A stretch of DNA of 44,251 nt from Comamonadaceae bacterium. GTDB taxonomy: Bacteria; Pseudomonadota; Gammaproteobacteria; Burkholderiales; Burkholderiaceae_C. This document shows positions 1 to 8,132 of this stretch, one piece after another. Numbering within the stretch: the first letter of the stretch is position 1; each line of letters starts with the position of its first letter. The position numbers were made by a program, and so were the translations under genes. Under the pieces are notes generated by a model, which ran no database searches, had not been told where the DNA came from, and was given only the letters and a program-made list of their open reading frames with translations. Location: NCBI GenBank assembly GCA_004144865.1, contig SEAY01000015.1, forward strand, positions 1 to 44,251, in the 5' to 3' direction.

Positions 1-168
1 CGTGGTCTTGCCCATGCCGTTGCGGCCCACCAGGCCCAGCACGCCTTCGCCCAGCGTGAAGCTCACGCCCTGCAGCGCGTGGGCGCGGCCGTAGTACACG
101 TCCAGCTCGCGCACCTCCAGCAGCGGCGCCGTGGAGGCAGGGGTCTTGTCCTTGCCGAAGAGCGCCAT
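1..168 (-). CDS. livF: Branched-chain-type ABC transporter ATP-binding protein LivF (partial, N-terminal 56 codons)
   Basis: Second ATPase of a LivFGHMK-type importer, working at the inner face of the membrane. Only the N-terminus lies in the window; the frame is open to the left edge. The start ATG (166-168) overlaps the TGA of livG (TGATG), a sign of translational coupling. After a short leader the protein reads LLEVRELDVYYGRAHALQG, the usual LivF opening, and the Walker A motif GRNGMGKTT (residues 48-56) falls at the window edge. It is the most promoter-distal visible gene of the operon. Family assignment is sure; substrate is not determinable from the sequence. Confidence 0.9.
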   Translation of the reverse strand, partial: MALFGKDKTPASTAPLLEVRELDVYYGRAHALQGVSFTLGEGVLGLVGRNGMGKTT

Positions 169-989
169 CAGTGCTTGCCCCCCATGTAGATCGCCTGCAC
201 CTGCGCGTCGTTCTCGATCTCGTCGGGTGTGCCTTCGCGCAGCACGCGCCCGTTGTGCATGACCGTGACGCGCTCCACCACCTTCAGCGCGATGTCGAGG
301 TCATGTTCGATCAGCACATAGCTCATGTGCGTTGGCAGCGAGGTCAGCAGGGCGACCAGCTCGCGCCGCTCCGCCGGCGACAGGCCCGCGGCCGGCTCGT
401 CGAACAGGATCAGCCGCGGCGCGCCAGCCAGCGCCATCCCGATCTCCAGTTGCCGCTGCTGGCCGTGCGCGAGGTTGGCGACCTTCTCGCCGGCGATGTG
501 CGACAGGCGCGCGCGCTCCAGCAGTTCCTCCGTCGCCACGCAGGACGCGTCGTTCCGGTGCGCACGCAGGAAGGCATAGCGGCCGCGGCTCATGCCGCGC
601 ACCGCGAGGAAGAGGTTGTCCCGCACCGTGAGTTCGCGGAACAGCAGCGAGGACTGGTAGGTGCGCCGCAGGCCCTTGCGGATGCGCTCGAAGGGCGGCA
701 GCGAAGTGATGTCCTCGCCGAAGAAGCGGATGCTTCCCGCCGTGGGCGGGAAGTCCCCCGTGATCGCGTTGAACAGCGTGGTCTTGCCCGCGCCGTTCGC
801 GCCCAGGATGGCGCGCTTCTCGCCCGCGGCCACCGTCAGCGTCACGTCGTCCACGGCGCGCAGGGCGCCGAAGCTGCGCGTCACGCCCTGCAGCACCAGC
901 GCGTCGTTGGACGCGAGGGCCAGCGGCATGGCGCCCGGCCCCGGCCGCGCGCGCGCGCCGGCCGGACGAAGTGTCGTGATGGAAGCCAC
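168..989 (-). CDS. livG: Branched-chain-type ABC transporter ATP-binding protein LivG
   Basis: First ATPase of the LivFGHMK-type importer. In 273 residues it shows Walker A GANGAGKTT (about 63-71), a Q-loop region with RRTYQSS, the signature region LAHGQQRQLEIGMAL (about 174-188; LAHGQQ instead of LSGGQ is usual for LivG), Walker B LILFDEP followed by AAGLSP, and the switch histidine in LIEHD. The GTG start at 989 is chosen because GGAAGGA lies 6-7 nt upstream; an internal ATG at 929 (MPLALASND) would drop a 20-residue Ala/Arg/Pro-rich leader and is a possible alternative. It lies 15 nt after livK and overlaps livF. Confidence 0.93.
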   Translation of the reverse strand: MASITTLRPAGARARPGPGAMPLALASNDALVLQGVTRSFGALRAVDDVTLTVAAGEKRAILGANGAGKTTLFNAITGDFPPTAGSIRFFGEDITSLPPFERIRKGLRRTYQSSLLFRELTVRDNLFLAVRGMSRGRYAFLRAHRNDASCVATEELLERARLSHIAGEKVANLAHGQQRQLEIGMALAGAPRLILFDEPAAGLSPAERRELVALLTSLPTHMSYVLIEHDLDIALKVVERVTVMHNGRVLREGTPDEIENDAQVQAIYMGGKH

Positions 990-1004
990 GGACGATCCTT
1001 CCGC

Positions 1005-2252
1005 TTACGGGCAGTTCGGCACGTCGCGCGAGCCGATCTTGAACTGCGCCTTGGGCACGCCCAGCGTCTGGGTGACGTTGTCCACCTTGGCCAGCACCTT
1101 GTTGTACAGGTTGCCCTGCGCGTCCTTCACCACTTCGGTCACGAAGGTGCTGCCGATCGCCTGGCGGTTCTCGTCCAGCCGCACGTCGCCGGTGGGCGTC
1201 TTCAGGACCATCTTCGACAGGGTGTCGCGGTACTTGGCGTGGTTGTTGGACAGGTCGCCCTTCACCGCGTCGAGACCGTCGAGCGCCGCCTTGGTGTTCA
1301 CGTAGTACACGTACGCGAACAGCGACGGGCTGGGGAAGCCGCCCGCGGAGGCGGGGTAGTTCTGCTTGTAGGCGGCGACGAACTTCTTCCAGTCGGCGCC
1401 GTCGTAGGCGTCGGCCAGCGGCCCGGCGGACAGCGTGCCCACCAGCGAGTCGCGCTTCTTGCCGCGGTAGTTCAGCACGTCCTGGCTGACGGTGATGGAG
1501 CCGCCCAGGATCGGCTTGTCGCCGCCGGCGTTCTCGTACTGGTTCAGGAAGTTCACCGCGTCGGCGCCGCCCAGCACCAGCAGCAGCGCGTCGACGTCCT
1601 TCGGGATGCGCGCGATCACCGAGGAATAGTCCTTGCCGCCCAGCGGCACCCAGGCTTTCACCGGCACCTTGCCGCCGCCGCCGCAGAACTCGGTCATGAA
1701 GCCCTGCACCTGCGAGTACGGGAAGGAATAGTCCTCGGCCACGACCATCACCTTCTTGTAGCCCTTGGCCAGCGCCGCCTTGCCCAGGCCCACCATCCAC
1801 TGGCCGCCTTCGGTGTTGAAGCGGAAGAAGTTGGCGCTGGGGTTCTCCAGCGTGGTGGCCTGCGCGCCCGAGCCGCCGTTGATGAAGGTCACCTGCGGCT
1901 GCGTCTTGGAGTAGTCCTTGACGGCGATGCCCTCGCTGCCCGAGAGCGGGCCGACCAGGATGTCGATCTTGTCCTGCTCCACCAGCTTGCGGGCGGAGTT
2001 GACGGCGACGTCGGGCTTGGCGTCCGACGAGGCCTTGATCATCTCGATCTTGCGTCCGGCCACCACGCCGCCGCGCTCCTTGATGGCGAGCTCGGCCCCG
2101 CGCATCCCGTCCGCGCCGCCGGCGGCGAACGGGCCTTCCAGCGTGGCCAGTACGCCCAGCTTGATGGGAGCGCCCTGCGCCCAGGCGCCACCCGCGAAGG
2201 TCGCGGCGAATGCGGCCGCCGCCAGGCCGCTCAGCAGGAATCTCTTGTGCAC
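1005..2252 (-). CDS. Periplasmic substrate-binding protein LivK-like (type I ABC binding protein)
   Basis: Periplasmic receptor of the Liv-type importer, 415 residues. A clear signal peptide is present (KRFLLSGLAAAAFAATFAGG then AWA-QGA cleavage region). The mature part begins IKLGVLATLEGPFAAGG and contains GAELAIKERGG and KLVEQDKIDILVGPLSGS, typical of the Peripla_BP_6 amide/branched-chain/aromatic acid family. The GTG start at 2252 is preceded by AAGGAGA; no ATG lies near. The protein sits between livM and livG in the operon, an order common in Burkholderiales catabolic Liv clusters. The linked amidohydrolases, alpha/beta hydrolase and FAH-family enzyme suggest that the ligand is an amide or aromatic/acyl compound rather than leucine, but this is inference. 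Confidence 0.9.
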   Translation of the reverse strand: MHKRFLLSGLAAAAFAATFAGGAWAQGAPIKLGVLATLEGPFAAGGADGMRGAELAIKERGGVVAGRKIEMIKASSDAKPDVAVNSARKLVEQDKIDILVGPLSGSEGIAVKDYSKTQPQVTFINGGSGAQATTLENPSANFFRFNTEGGQWMVGLGKAALAKGYKKVMVVAEDYSFPYSQVQGFMTEFCGGGGKVPVKAWVPLGGKDYSSVIARIPKDVDALLLVLGGADAVNFLNQYENAGGDKPILGGSITVSQDVLNYRGKKRDSLVGTLSAGPLADAYDGADWKKFVAAYKQNYPASAGGFPSPSLFAYVYYVNTKAALDGLDAVKGDLSNNHAKYRDTLSKMVLKTPTGDVRLDENRQAIGSTFVTEVVKDAQGNLYNKVLAKVDNVTQTLGVPKAQFKIGSRDVPNCP

Positions 2253-2278
2253 GCTTGTCTCCTTGGGAATGTTTGCGC

Positions 2279-3463
2279 TCAGCGCAACGAGGTTGAGACG
2301 GCCCGCTGCTTCTGCAGGCGGGCCCGCAGGCTCGCCCACAGGCCCAGCAGGCCGTCGGGGGAAAACAGCACGATGGCGAGGAACACCCCGCCGATCACGA
2401 GGTTGAAGCGCTCGCGGTCGATCACGTCGATCGCGAAGGTCTGCAGCAGCACGAAGACGAGTGCGCCGAGGAAGGGGCCGAGCGGGTGGCGCATGCCACC
2501 GAGCACGGCGATCACCAGGATGTTGATCAGCCACGAGGTGCCGACCGAGCCGGGGGTGATGAGGCCGTTGTACCAGGTGAAGAGGATGCCGCCGACGCCC
2601 GCGATGAGGCCGGCGACGGCGTACGCGGCGACGCGATGCGCCGTCACGTTGTAGCCCAGCGAGTTCATGCGCCGCGGGTTGTCGCGGATGCCCTGCAGCG
2701 CGATGCCGAAGGGCGCGCGCGCGATGTACTTCACCGCGAGGTAGCCTGCGAGCGCGAAGGCGAGGGCGAGGAAATAGAACGGGACGGGCGAGCGCCAGTC
2801 GACGCCGAACACCGTGGGCGGGTAGACCTTCTGGAAGCCCTGGAAGCCATTGAACACCGAATAGTTCTGCAGGGCCAGGTAGTAGAAGGCCACGCCCATG
2901 GCGAGCGTGATCATGATGGTGTAGATGCCCTCGGTGCGTACCGAGAGCCAGCCCACCAGCACCGACGCCGCCACGGCGATCGCCAGCGCGAACACGATGG
3001 TCACCGGCCACGGCCAGCCCAGGCTGATGGCGGTGCTGCTGGTGCCGAGGATGGCCACCGTGTAGCCGGCGGCGCCGGCCACCGTCATCTGCGCCAGCGA
3101 CACCATGCCGCCGTAGCCCGAGAGGAACATCAGCGACAGTGCGACGAGGCCGAGTGCCAGGCTTTGTCCGCCGACCTGGAAGGTGAGGAAGGGCGAGGCG
3201 GCGAACGGGAACACCAGAAGCGCCGCGGCGGCGATCCAGTGGCGCGGGGCGAGGTGGCGCCAGAGGAATTTGAGCCAGCGGGGGGCGTCGTGGTCGGCGT
3301 AGGGGTCGTCGGCGCTGGGGAGATGTCGGGGTTCGGCTTCGCGCTCACCCCGACCTACACGGTCGGGTTCCGTAGGGCGGGGTGAGCCCGCAGGCGAACC
3401 CCGCCATTCGCCAACGGCGGCCGCACCGCTATTCATCGCCTTGCGCCACTTAGCCGCGCTCAT
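2279..3463 (-). CDS. livM: Branched-chain-type ABC transporter permease LivM with repeat-encoded N-terminal insert
   Basis: Membrane permease of the Liv importer, 394 residues. From about residue 70 on it has the normal LivM core: several hydrophobic segments, FLSGYGGMVSLAQMTVAGAAGYT, the EAA-like GIALQGIRDNPRRMNSLGYN loop and a C-terminal GGMRHPLGPFLGALVF segment. The ATG at 3463 has a GGAGGAG box 7 nt upstream. Oddity: residues about 20-46 (Arg/Pro/Gly-rich) are translated from a palindromic repeat at 3327-3405 that also occurs in the hydrolase gene at 7869-7948. It lies in the cytoplasmic N-terminus ahead of the first membrane segment, where it would be tolerated. No alternative start exists between the repeat and the membrane core. 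Confidence 0.92.
   Translation of the reverse strand: MSAAKWRKAMNSGAAAVGEWRGSPAGSPRPTEPDRVGRGEREAEPRHLPSADDPYADHDAPRWLKFLWRHLAPRHWIAAAALLVFPFAASPFLTFQVGGQSLALGLVALSLMFLSGYGGMVSLAQMTVAGAAGYTVAILGTSSTAISLGWPWPVTIVFALAIAVAASVLVGWLSVRTEGIYTIMITLAMGVAFYYLALQNYSVFNGFQGFQKVYPPTVFGVDWRSPVPFYFLALAFALAGYLAVKYIARAPFGIALQGIRDNPRRMNSLGYNVTAHRVAAYAVAGLIAGVGGILFTWYNGLITPGSVGTSWLINILVIAVLGGMRHPLGPFLGALVFVLLQTFAIDVIDRERFNLVIGGVFLAIVLFSPDGLLGLWASLRARLQKQRAVSTSLR
3327..3405. repeat. Palindromic repeat, family 2, inside livM coding sequence
   Basis: Two inverted half-units of about 30 bp face each other: one reads GGGGTTCGG...GCTCACCCCG-ACCTAC, the other GTAGGGCGGGGTGAGC...GCGAACCCCGCC. The same unit design (GGGGTTCG..., GCTCACC, CCTACG) is seen at 7869-7948. 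Both copies are read through in frame by a minus-strand gene. Such GGGGTTCGC/GGTGAGC elements resemble known dispersed short repeats of Burkholderiales; the mobilising enzyme is not in the window. Confidence 0.8.
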
Positions 3464-3507
3464 TCGAACTCCTCCCCCAGGCTTGCCCGCTTCGCGGCCT
3501 GCGCCTC

Positions 3508-3529
3508 CCCCCTCCGCAAGCGGAGGGGG
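3508..3529. other. GC-rich hairpin in the livH-livM gap
   Basis: Perfect 9-bp stem CCCCCTCCG / CGGAGGGGG with a CAAG loop, about 45 nt upstream of the livM start. There is no T-tract, so it is not a canonical terminator; it could stabilise the upstream livH message or be another small dispersed palindrome. Confidence 0.5.
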
Positions 3530-3557
3530 CGAGCGCCTTCGGGCGGCCGTGCGGCGC

Positions 3558-4547
3558 TCATGCCGCCCTCCCCAACAAGCCGCGCGGCCGGAACGCCAGC
3601 ACCAGCACCAGGATCACGAAGGTGAACACCACGCTGTAGGTCGGTGCATACGCGAGGCCATACGTCTCCGCGAGTCCCAGGATCACCGCGCCCAGCGCCG
3701 CGCCCACCACGCTGCCCATGCCGCCCACGATCACGACGATCAGCGACGCCAGCAACAAGCGCGTGTCCTCGCCCGGCACCATCGAGAGTTCCACCGCGCC
3801 GATCACGCCGCCCAGGCCGGCCAGGCCGGCGCCCAGCGCGAAGGTGATGGCGAACACCAGGTTCACGTTGACGCCGGCGGCCGCGAGCATCGCGCGGTCG
3901 TCCACCCCGGCGCGGATCATCATGCCGACGCGCGTGCGATTGAGCAGCAGCCACAGCCCGACGCCGATGACGATGCCCATCCCCAGCAGGCTCAGGCGGT
4001 AGGCCGAGTAGGCGTTGATGATGGGGATGCCGCGGATCGGGCCCTGCAGCCACTCCGGCGCTTCCATCTGGTGCACCTGCGCGGTGAAGATCCAGATCAG
4101 CAAGTCCGCCACGACCACCGACAGGCCGATGGTCACCATGGTCTGGCGCAGGTCCTGGTTTTGCATGTGGCGCAGGATCAGCACCTGCATCAGGAGCCCG
4201 GCAAGGGCAGCGACGGCAAAGCCCGCACCGATCGCGAGCAACCAGTACCCGGTCTTCTCCGCCACGATGAAGCCGACGTAGCCGCCCAGCAGGTAGAGCG
4301 AGCCGTGCGCCAGGTTGACGTTGCGCATCAGGCCGAACACCAGGGTGAAGCCGCTGGCAACGATGAAGTAGAGCGAGGCCAGCGTCAGGCCGTTGAGCAG
4401 CGTGACGAGGAACAGGCGGGCGTTGTCGAACAGGCCCCAGATCGCGAATACCGCGATCGGTACGCCGATGAGGATCCAGGGCAGGATGCGGCGCCAGGCG
4501 ACACCCTGGCGCGGCAGGGTGGGTTGAACGGGGAAGACGGCGCTCAT
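3558..4547 (-). CDS. livH: Branched-chain-type ABC transporter permease LivH
   Basis: Membrane permease partner of LivM, 329 residues with many hydrophobic segments. Diagnostic stretches are LLNGLTLASLYFIVASGFTLVFGLMRNVNLAHGSLYLLGGY (seen in two parts around residues 53-92), the EAA-type NRTRVGMMIRAGVDDRAMLAAAGVNV loop and the C-terminal FRPRGLLGR that marks LivH/LivM proteins. An extra N-terminal hydrophobic segment (ILPWILIGVPIAVFAIWGLF) precedes the core. Transcription comes from the amidohydrolase genes to the right; the 94-bp gap before it is almost filled by a palindromic repeat pair, which could uncouple transporter from enzyme expression. Confidence 0.93.
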   Translation of the reverse strand: MSAVFPVQPTLPRQGVAWRRILPWILIGVPIAVFAIWGLFDNARLFLVTLLNGLTLASLYFIVASGFTLVFGLMRNVNLAHGSLYLLGGYVGFIVAEKTGYWLLAIGAGFAVAALAGLLMQVLILRHMQNQDLRQTMVTIGLSVVVADLLIWIFTAQVHQMEAPEWLQGPIRGIPIINAYSAYRLSLLGMGIVIGVGLWLLLNRTRVGMMIRAGVDDRAMLAAAGVNVNLVFAITFALGAGLAGLGGVIGAVELSMVPGEDTRLLLASLIVVIVGGMGSVVGAALGAVILGLAETYGLAYAPTYSVVFTFVILVLVLAFRPRGLLGRAA

Positions 4548-4564
4548 GAAGGCACCCCCCGCCT

Positions 4565-4626
4565 CGTCATTCCCGCGAAGGCGGGAATCCAGGGCGCCCT
4601 GGGTCCCCGCCTCCGCGGGGATGACG
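4565..4626. repeat. Palindromic repeat pair, family 1 (ATTCCC-N8-GGGAAT type)
   Basis: Two 30-bp half-units in inverted orientation separated by 2 bp. Each unit reads CGTCAT-Y-CCCGCG...GGCGGGRAYCCAGGG. The core ATTCCCGCGAAGGCGGGAAT matches the architecture of the neisserial dRS3 element (ATTCCC-N8-GGGAAT), also common in Comamonadaceae. This copy fills the gap between the amidohydrolase at 4642 and livH and can fold into a long hairpin in mRNA. Confidence 0.88.
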
Positions 4627-4641
4627 GAGTGAATGGTGCGC

Positions 4642-5928
4642 TCATGCCGCCCACCTCATTTCGCGCTCGGCTTCCATCTCCGGCGACTTCGCGAACTTTC
4701 CGTCCTTCATCACCGCCAGGATCCGCTTGGGATCGCGCAGGATGGAGATATTCGCCAGCGGGTCGCCGTCCACCAGCAGCAGGTCGGCGAGATAGCCTTC
4801 CTTCACCTGCCCCAGCTCGTGGCCGCGCATCATGATCTCGCCGCCGTACACCGTGGCGCAGCGCACCGCCTCGGCCGGCGTGAAGCCCAGGTACTTGACG
4901 AAGAACTCCAGGTCGCGCGCGTTCTGGCAGTGCGGCGTGAACGCGAAGCCGTAGTCGCCGCCGAACAGGATGCGGATGCCGCGCTTGTGCATCGCCCGCA
5001 GCGATTCCAGCGCCGCCTCCCACTCGACCTGGTAGCCCAGCTCCACCGCCTTCTGGTGGGTGATGCCGTAGGCCTCGGCCTCGTGCAGCATCGCGTAGAG
5101 GATCGCGATGCCGGGGGCGACGAACACCCGCGACTTGGCCGCCTCCAGCATGTCCAGCGTTTCCTCGTCGCTGAAGCTGGCGTGGTAGATCACGTCGATG
5201 CCGTGCCGCAGCGCCTGCTTCACCGAAGCCGCCGAGCGCGCGTGCGCCGAGCCGCGCTTGCCGCGCACCCGCACTTCGTCCATCGCGGCGGCCACTTCGG
5301 CATCGCTCATCCAGGTGGTCTCGGCCGGCGAGTCGGGGGTGAAGTTGTCGCCCGAGAGATTCAGCTTGATCGAGTCCACGCCGTACTTCAGGAACATGCG
5401 CACGGCCTTGCGCATCTCGTCCGCCGAGTTCACGTTGACGCCGAAACTGAACTCCGGGAACGGCAGGTGCGGCAGCGTCTCGTCGCCCAGGCCGCCCGGC
5501 ACCGTGATCTCCTGGCTGGCGGCCAGGTAACGCGGGCCGGGAATCTGCCCGCTGTTGATCGCGTTGCGGATCACCACGTCCAGCCGCGGCTTGGCGCAGG
5601 CCGCCCCCACGCAGGAGGTGAAGCCCGCTTCCAGGTAGCGCTTGGCCACCTTGGCGCACCACAGCACGTGCTCCTCCAGCGGCATGGTCTGGATGGCGGC
5701 GAGCGTGGCCGCATCGTTCCAGGAGAAGTGCGTGTGCGCCTCGCACATCCCCGGCATCAGCGTGGCGCCGCCGGCATCGATCACCGTGGCCGCGCCGCCG
5801 CTGACCGAGCCGCCCGAGCGACTGATGCGCTTGATGCGGTTGCCCTCCACCAGCACGCTGCCGATGTAGGGCGCCATGTTGACCGGGCCTTCGAGGACAC
5901 GGACGTTGGTGAACAGCGTGCTTTCCAT
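4642..5928 (-). CDS. Metal-dependent amidohydrolase (imidazolonepropionase/Xaa-Pro dipeptidase-like), copy 1
   Basis: Predicted cytosolic binuclear-metal hydrolase of the amidohydrolase superfamily, 428 residues. The metal-site pattern is complete: HxH in EAHTHFSW (H65, H67), the probable carboxylated lysine in SIKLNLSGD, histidines in AHARS and VIYHASF, and the catalytic Asp in GGDYGFA. The C-terminal LVDGDPLANISIL and VMKDGK strands form the small beta domain typical of the family. It is a close paralogue of the next gene (5941-7242) along its whole length, so the pair arose by tandem duplication. Substrate is unknown: this subfamily cleaves cyclic or peptide-like amide bonds. Operon position upstream of a Liv importer suggests hydrolysis of an imported amide. 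Confidence 0.88.
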   Translation of the reverse strand: MESTLFTNVRVLEGPVNMAPYIGSVLVEGNRIKRISRSGGSVSGGAATVIDAGGATLMPGMCEAHTHFSWNDAATLAAIQTMPLEEHVLWCAKVAKRYLEAGFTSCVGAACAKPRLDVVIRNAINSGQIPGPRYLAASQEITVPGGLGDETLPHLPFPEFSFGVNVNSADEMRKAVRMFLKYGVDSIKLNLSGDNFTPDSPAETTWMSDAEVAAAMDEVRVRGKRGSAHARSAASVKQALRHGIDVIYHASFSDEETLDMLEAAKSRVFVAPGIAILYAMLHEAEAYGITHQKAVELGYQVEWEAALESLRAMHKRGIRILFGGDYGFAFTPHCQNARDLEFFVKYLGFTPAEAVRCATVYGGEIMMRGHELGQVKEGYLADLLLVDGDPLANISILRDPKRILAVMKDGKFAKSPEMEAEREMRWAA

Positions 5929-5940
5929 CGTCTTGCTCCT

Positions 5941-7242
5941 TCAGGCGGCCCAGCGGGTCATCTCGGTGCGGGCGCCGCTGCGCAGCGGGGGCGCGCGGTG
6001 GAAGGCGCCGTCCTTCATCACCGCCAGGATGCGGCGCTTGTCCTGCAGCACCGCGATGTCTTCCAGCGGGTCGCCGTCCACCAGCAGGATGTCGGCCAGG
6101 AAGCCCTCCTGGATCTGCCCGAGCTGGTTCTTGCCCATGCGCATCATCGGCCCGCCCCACGCGGTGGCCGACAGCAGCGCCTCCGTGGTGGACATGCCCA
6201 GGTACTTGACGAAGTACTCCAGGTCCTTGGCGTTGGTGCCGTGGGGCGTCCAGGCGAAGCCGTAGTCGCCACCGGGCAGGATGCGCACGTCGCGCCTGCG
6301 CAGCGCCTTCATCGATTCGATGGCGCACTCCAGCTCGCGGAAGTAGCCCATGCCGCGCGCCACCTGCGGCGTGATGCCGTATTCGCTGGCGTGGTGGCAG
6401 GTGTTGATCAGCCAGGCCAGGCCCGGCGCGATGAAGTGCCGCTTCTTGTTCTCCTCCAGCAGGTCGAGCGCCTCCTCGTCGGCGAAGCTGGCGTGGTAGA
6501 TCACCTCGATGCCCAGGTTCACGCACTGCTTGATCGACTTGGTGGAGCGGGCGTGCGCGGCCACGCGCTTGCCCCAGGACTTGGCCTCCTCCACGCAGGT
6601 GGCAACCTCCGTTTCGGTGAACTGCGAGTTCTCGCTGGAAAAGCCCGTGATGGATTCGCCGGACAGGTTGATCTTGAGCGTGTCGACGCCGTACTTGGCG
6701 AACATGCGCACGCAGCGGCGCATCTCCTCCGCGCCGCTCACCACCGCGCCGAAGGCGAACTCCGGCTGCGGCAGGTGCGGCTGGGTGGTGTCGCCCAGGC
6801 CGCCGGGCACGGTGATCTCCTGGCTGGCCGCCAGGTAGCGCGGGCCGATGATGGTGCCGTCGTTGATGGCGTTGCGGATCACCACGTCCAGCCGCGGCTT
6901 GGCGGCGGCCGCGCCCACGCAGGAGGTCCAGCCCATGTCGAGGTAGGTCTTGGCCACCTGCGCGCACCACAGGATGTGCTCCTCGGGCGGCATGCGCTGG
7001 ATGGAATCGAGGCTGGGCTGGTCGTTCCAGGAGAAGTGCGTGTGCGCCTCCACCATGCCGGGCATGAGGAAGGCGCCGGCCGCATCGACCATGGTCACGC
7101 CGCCGACCTGCGGCGCGCGCGCGCCCATGCCGCTGCGGGTGACGCGGGTGATGCGGTTGCCCTGCACCAGCACCTCGCCGCGGAACGGCGTGTCGCCGGA
7201 GCCGTCGAAGATGCGCGCGTTGGTGAACAGCACGTCGGCCAT
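5941..7242 (-). CDS. Metal-dependent amidohydrolase, tandem paralogue copy 2
   Basis: 433 residues, same family and order of motifs as its neighbour: EAHTHFSWND (H67, H69), TLKINLSGE with the lysine ligand, AHARS, VIYHASFADEE, and GGDYGFAWTPHG with the catalytic Asp; LVDGDPLEDIAVLQDK and VMKDGAF close the beta domain. No signal peptide. The gap to copy 1 is 12 nt and to the upstream hydrolase gene 16 nt, so all are probably co-transcribed. Differences between copies cluster in the segments around residues 95-110 and 220-250, where substrate loops lie in related enzymes, so the two may act on different stereoisomers or on successive intermediates (inference). Confidence 0.88.
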   Translation of the reverse strand: MADVLFTNARIFDGSGDTPFRGEVLVQGNRITRVTRSGMGARAPQVGGVTMVDAAGAFLMPGMVEAHTHFSWNDQPSLDSIQRMPPEEHILWCAQVAKTYLDMGWTSCVGAAAAKPRLDVVIRNAINDGTIIGPRYLAASQEITVPGGLGDTTQPHLPQPEFAFGAVVSGAEEMRRCVRMFAKYGVDTLKINLSGESITGFSSENSQFTETEVATCVEEAKSWGKRVAAHARSTKSIKQCVNLGIEVIYHASFADEEALDLLEENKKRHFIAPGLAWLINTCHHASEYGITPQVARGMGYFRELECAIESMKALRRRDVRILPGGDYGFAWTPHGTNAKDLEYFVKYLGMSTTEALLSATAWGGPMMRMGKNQLGQIQEGFLADILLVDGDPLEDIAVLQDKRRILAVMKDGAFHRAPPLRSGARTEMTRWAA

Positions 7243-7258
7243 GTCGGTTTCCTTCGTT

Positions 7259-8125
7259 TCAGCGCTGGGCCGGCAGGAACTCGCGCAGCTCGCGCGCGCA
7301 GTCCTCGGGGCGTTCGATGGGGGTCCAGTGGCCGCAGCGGTGGAGGATCACGGTGCGCACGCTCTTCGTGCCGCCCAGGCGCTCCGCCATCGCGCGCACC
7401 GCCTGCGGCGGAGCGACCACGTCCTCGTCGCCGGTCACCAGGAGCACGGGCGCTTCGATGCGCTCGACGGCAGCGGGCACCGTGGCGGCCAGCGCTTCGC
7501 AGCTGCGCGCGTAGCCTTCGGGGTCCTGGCGCATCAGGCTCTCGCGCACGAAGGCCACGGAGACCGGCAGGCGCTGGCGCGTGTCGGCCGAGGTGGAGGC
7601 GTTGACGAGGGCCAGCGCGATCTCGTGCATGCCGCGCGCGCCCTCGCTGCGCGCCTTCTCGCCGCGGGCCTGGATGTTGGCGCGGGCGGTGTCGGGAGGA
7701 GCGATCAGGGGCCCGAACAGGGAGAGGCTGCGCACCAGGCGCGGCTGCGCCACCGCGAGGTGCTGGGCGACGATGGTGCCCATGGAGTGGCCCAGGATGT
7801 GGGCGCGGGTGATGTTGAGGCGTTGACAGATGGTCAGCACCGACTGCGCCAGGTGTTCGATCGTCATGGCGGGGTTCGCGGGGCTCACCGCCGCCCTACG
7901 AGGGACCGTCTCCCCGTAGGCCGGGGTGACGCCAGGAACCCCGGTGAGCGCGGCCGCCGACCGCCCGCTGCCCGGCAAATCCGGCCGGATCACCCGGTAC
8001 CCCGCCAGCGCCGGCATCAACGCCGTCCACGTGTTGGACGTCCCGCCCAGCCCGTGCAGGCAGACGACTGCATCGCCCTCGCCCTCGTCCTCGACGAGCA
8101 TCTTTTCGATGGTGTGGATGGCCAT
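7259..8125 (-). CDS. Alpha/beta hydrolase with repeat-encoded internal insert
   Basis: Serine hydrolase of the alpha/beta fold, 288 residues from the ATG at 8125 (GAGG upstream, 7 nt after the preceding stop). Visible elements: oxyanion region CLHGLGGTSNTW, strand DLPGSGRS, nucleophile elbow GHSMG (Ser114), acid in TGDEDVV, and catalytic His in GHWTPIE. The sequence resembles MhpC/3-oxoadipate-enol-lactonase-like C-C or ester hydrolases. Oddity: residues about 60-86 (TGVPGVTPAYGETVPRRAAV...) come from a palindromic repeat at 7869-7948, inserted in frame just after the DLPGSGRS turn and before helix TIEHLAQ. The catalytic residues are kept, so it is probably active. Confidence 0.85.
   Translation of the reverse strand: MAIHTIEKMLVEDEGEGDAVVCLHGLGGTSNTWTALMPALAGYRVIRPDLPGSGRSAAALTGVPGVTPAYGETVPRRAAVSPANPAMTIEHLAQSVLTICQRLNITRAHILGHSMGTIVAQHLAVAQPRLVRSLSLFGPLIAPPDTARANIQARGEKARSEGARGMHEIALALVNASTSADTRQRLPVSVAFVRESLMRQDPEGYARSCEALAATVPAAVERIEAPVLLVTGDEDVVAPPQAVRAMAERLGGTKSVRTVILHRCGHWTPIERPEDCARELREFLPAQR
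7869..7948. repeat. Palindromic repeat, family 2, inside the alpha/beta hydrolase gene
   Basis: Inverted half-units GGCGGGGTTCGCGGGGCTCA...CCCTACG and CCCCGTAGGCCGGGGTGACG...GAACCCCGGTGAG. It has the same unit design as the copy in livM (3327-3405). It keeps the reading frame and adds about 27 residues. Confidence 0.78.
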
Positions 8126-8132
8126 GCGCGCC

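Noticed and set aside
171-2654. Long plus-strand open frame opposite the liv genes
   Set aside because: It is antisense to livG/livK/livM, is His/Arg/Val-rich and low complexity, as expected for the complement of GC-rich codons; no domain or ribosome site.
4633-7605. Plus-strand open frame of nearly 1000 codons
   Set aside because: Antisense shadow of the two amidohydrolases; composition is typical of such shadows and it shows the amidohydrolase duplication only as mirrored repeats.
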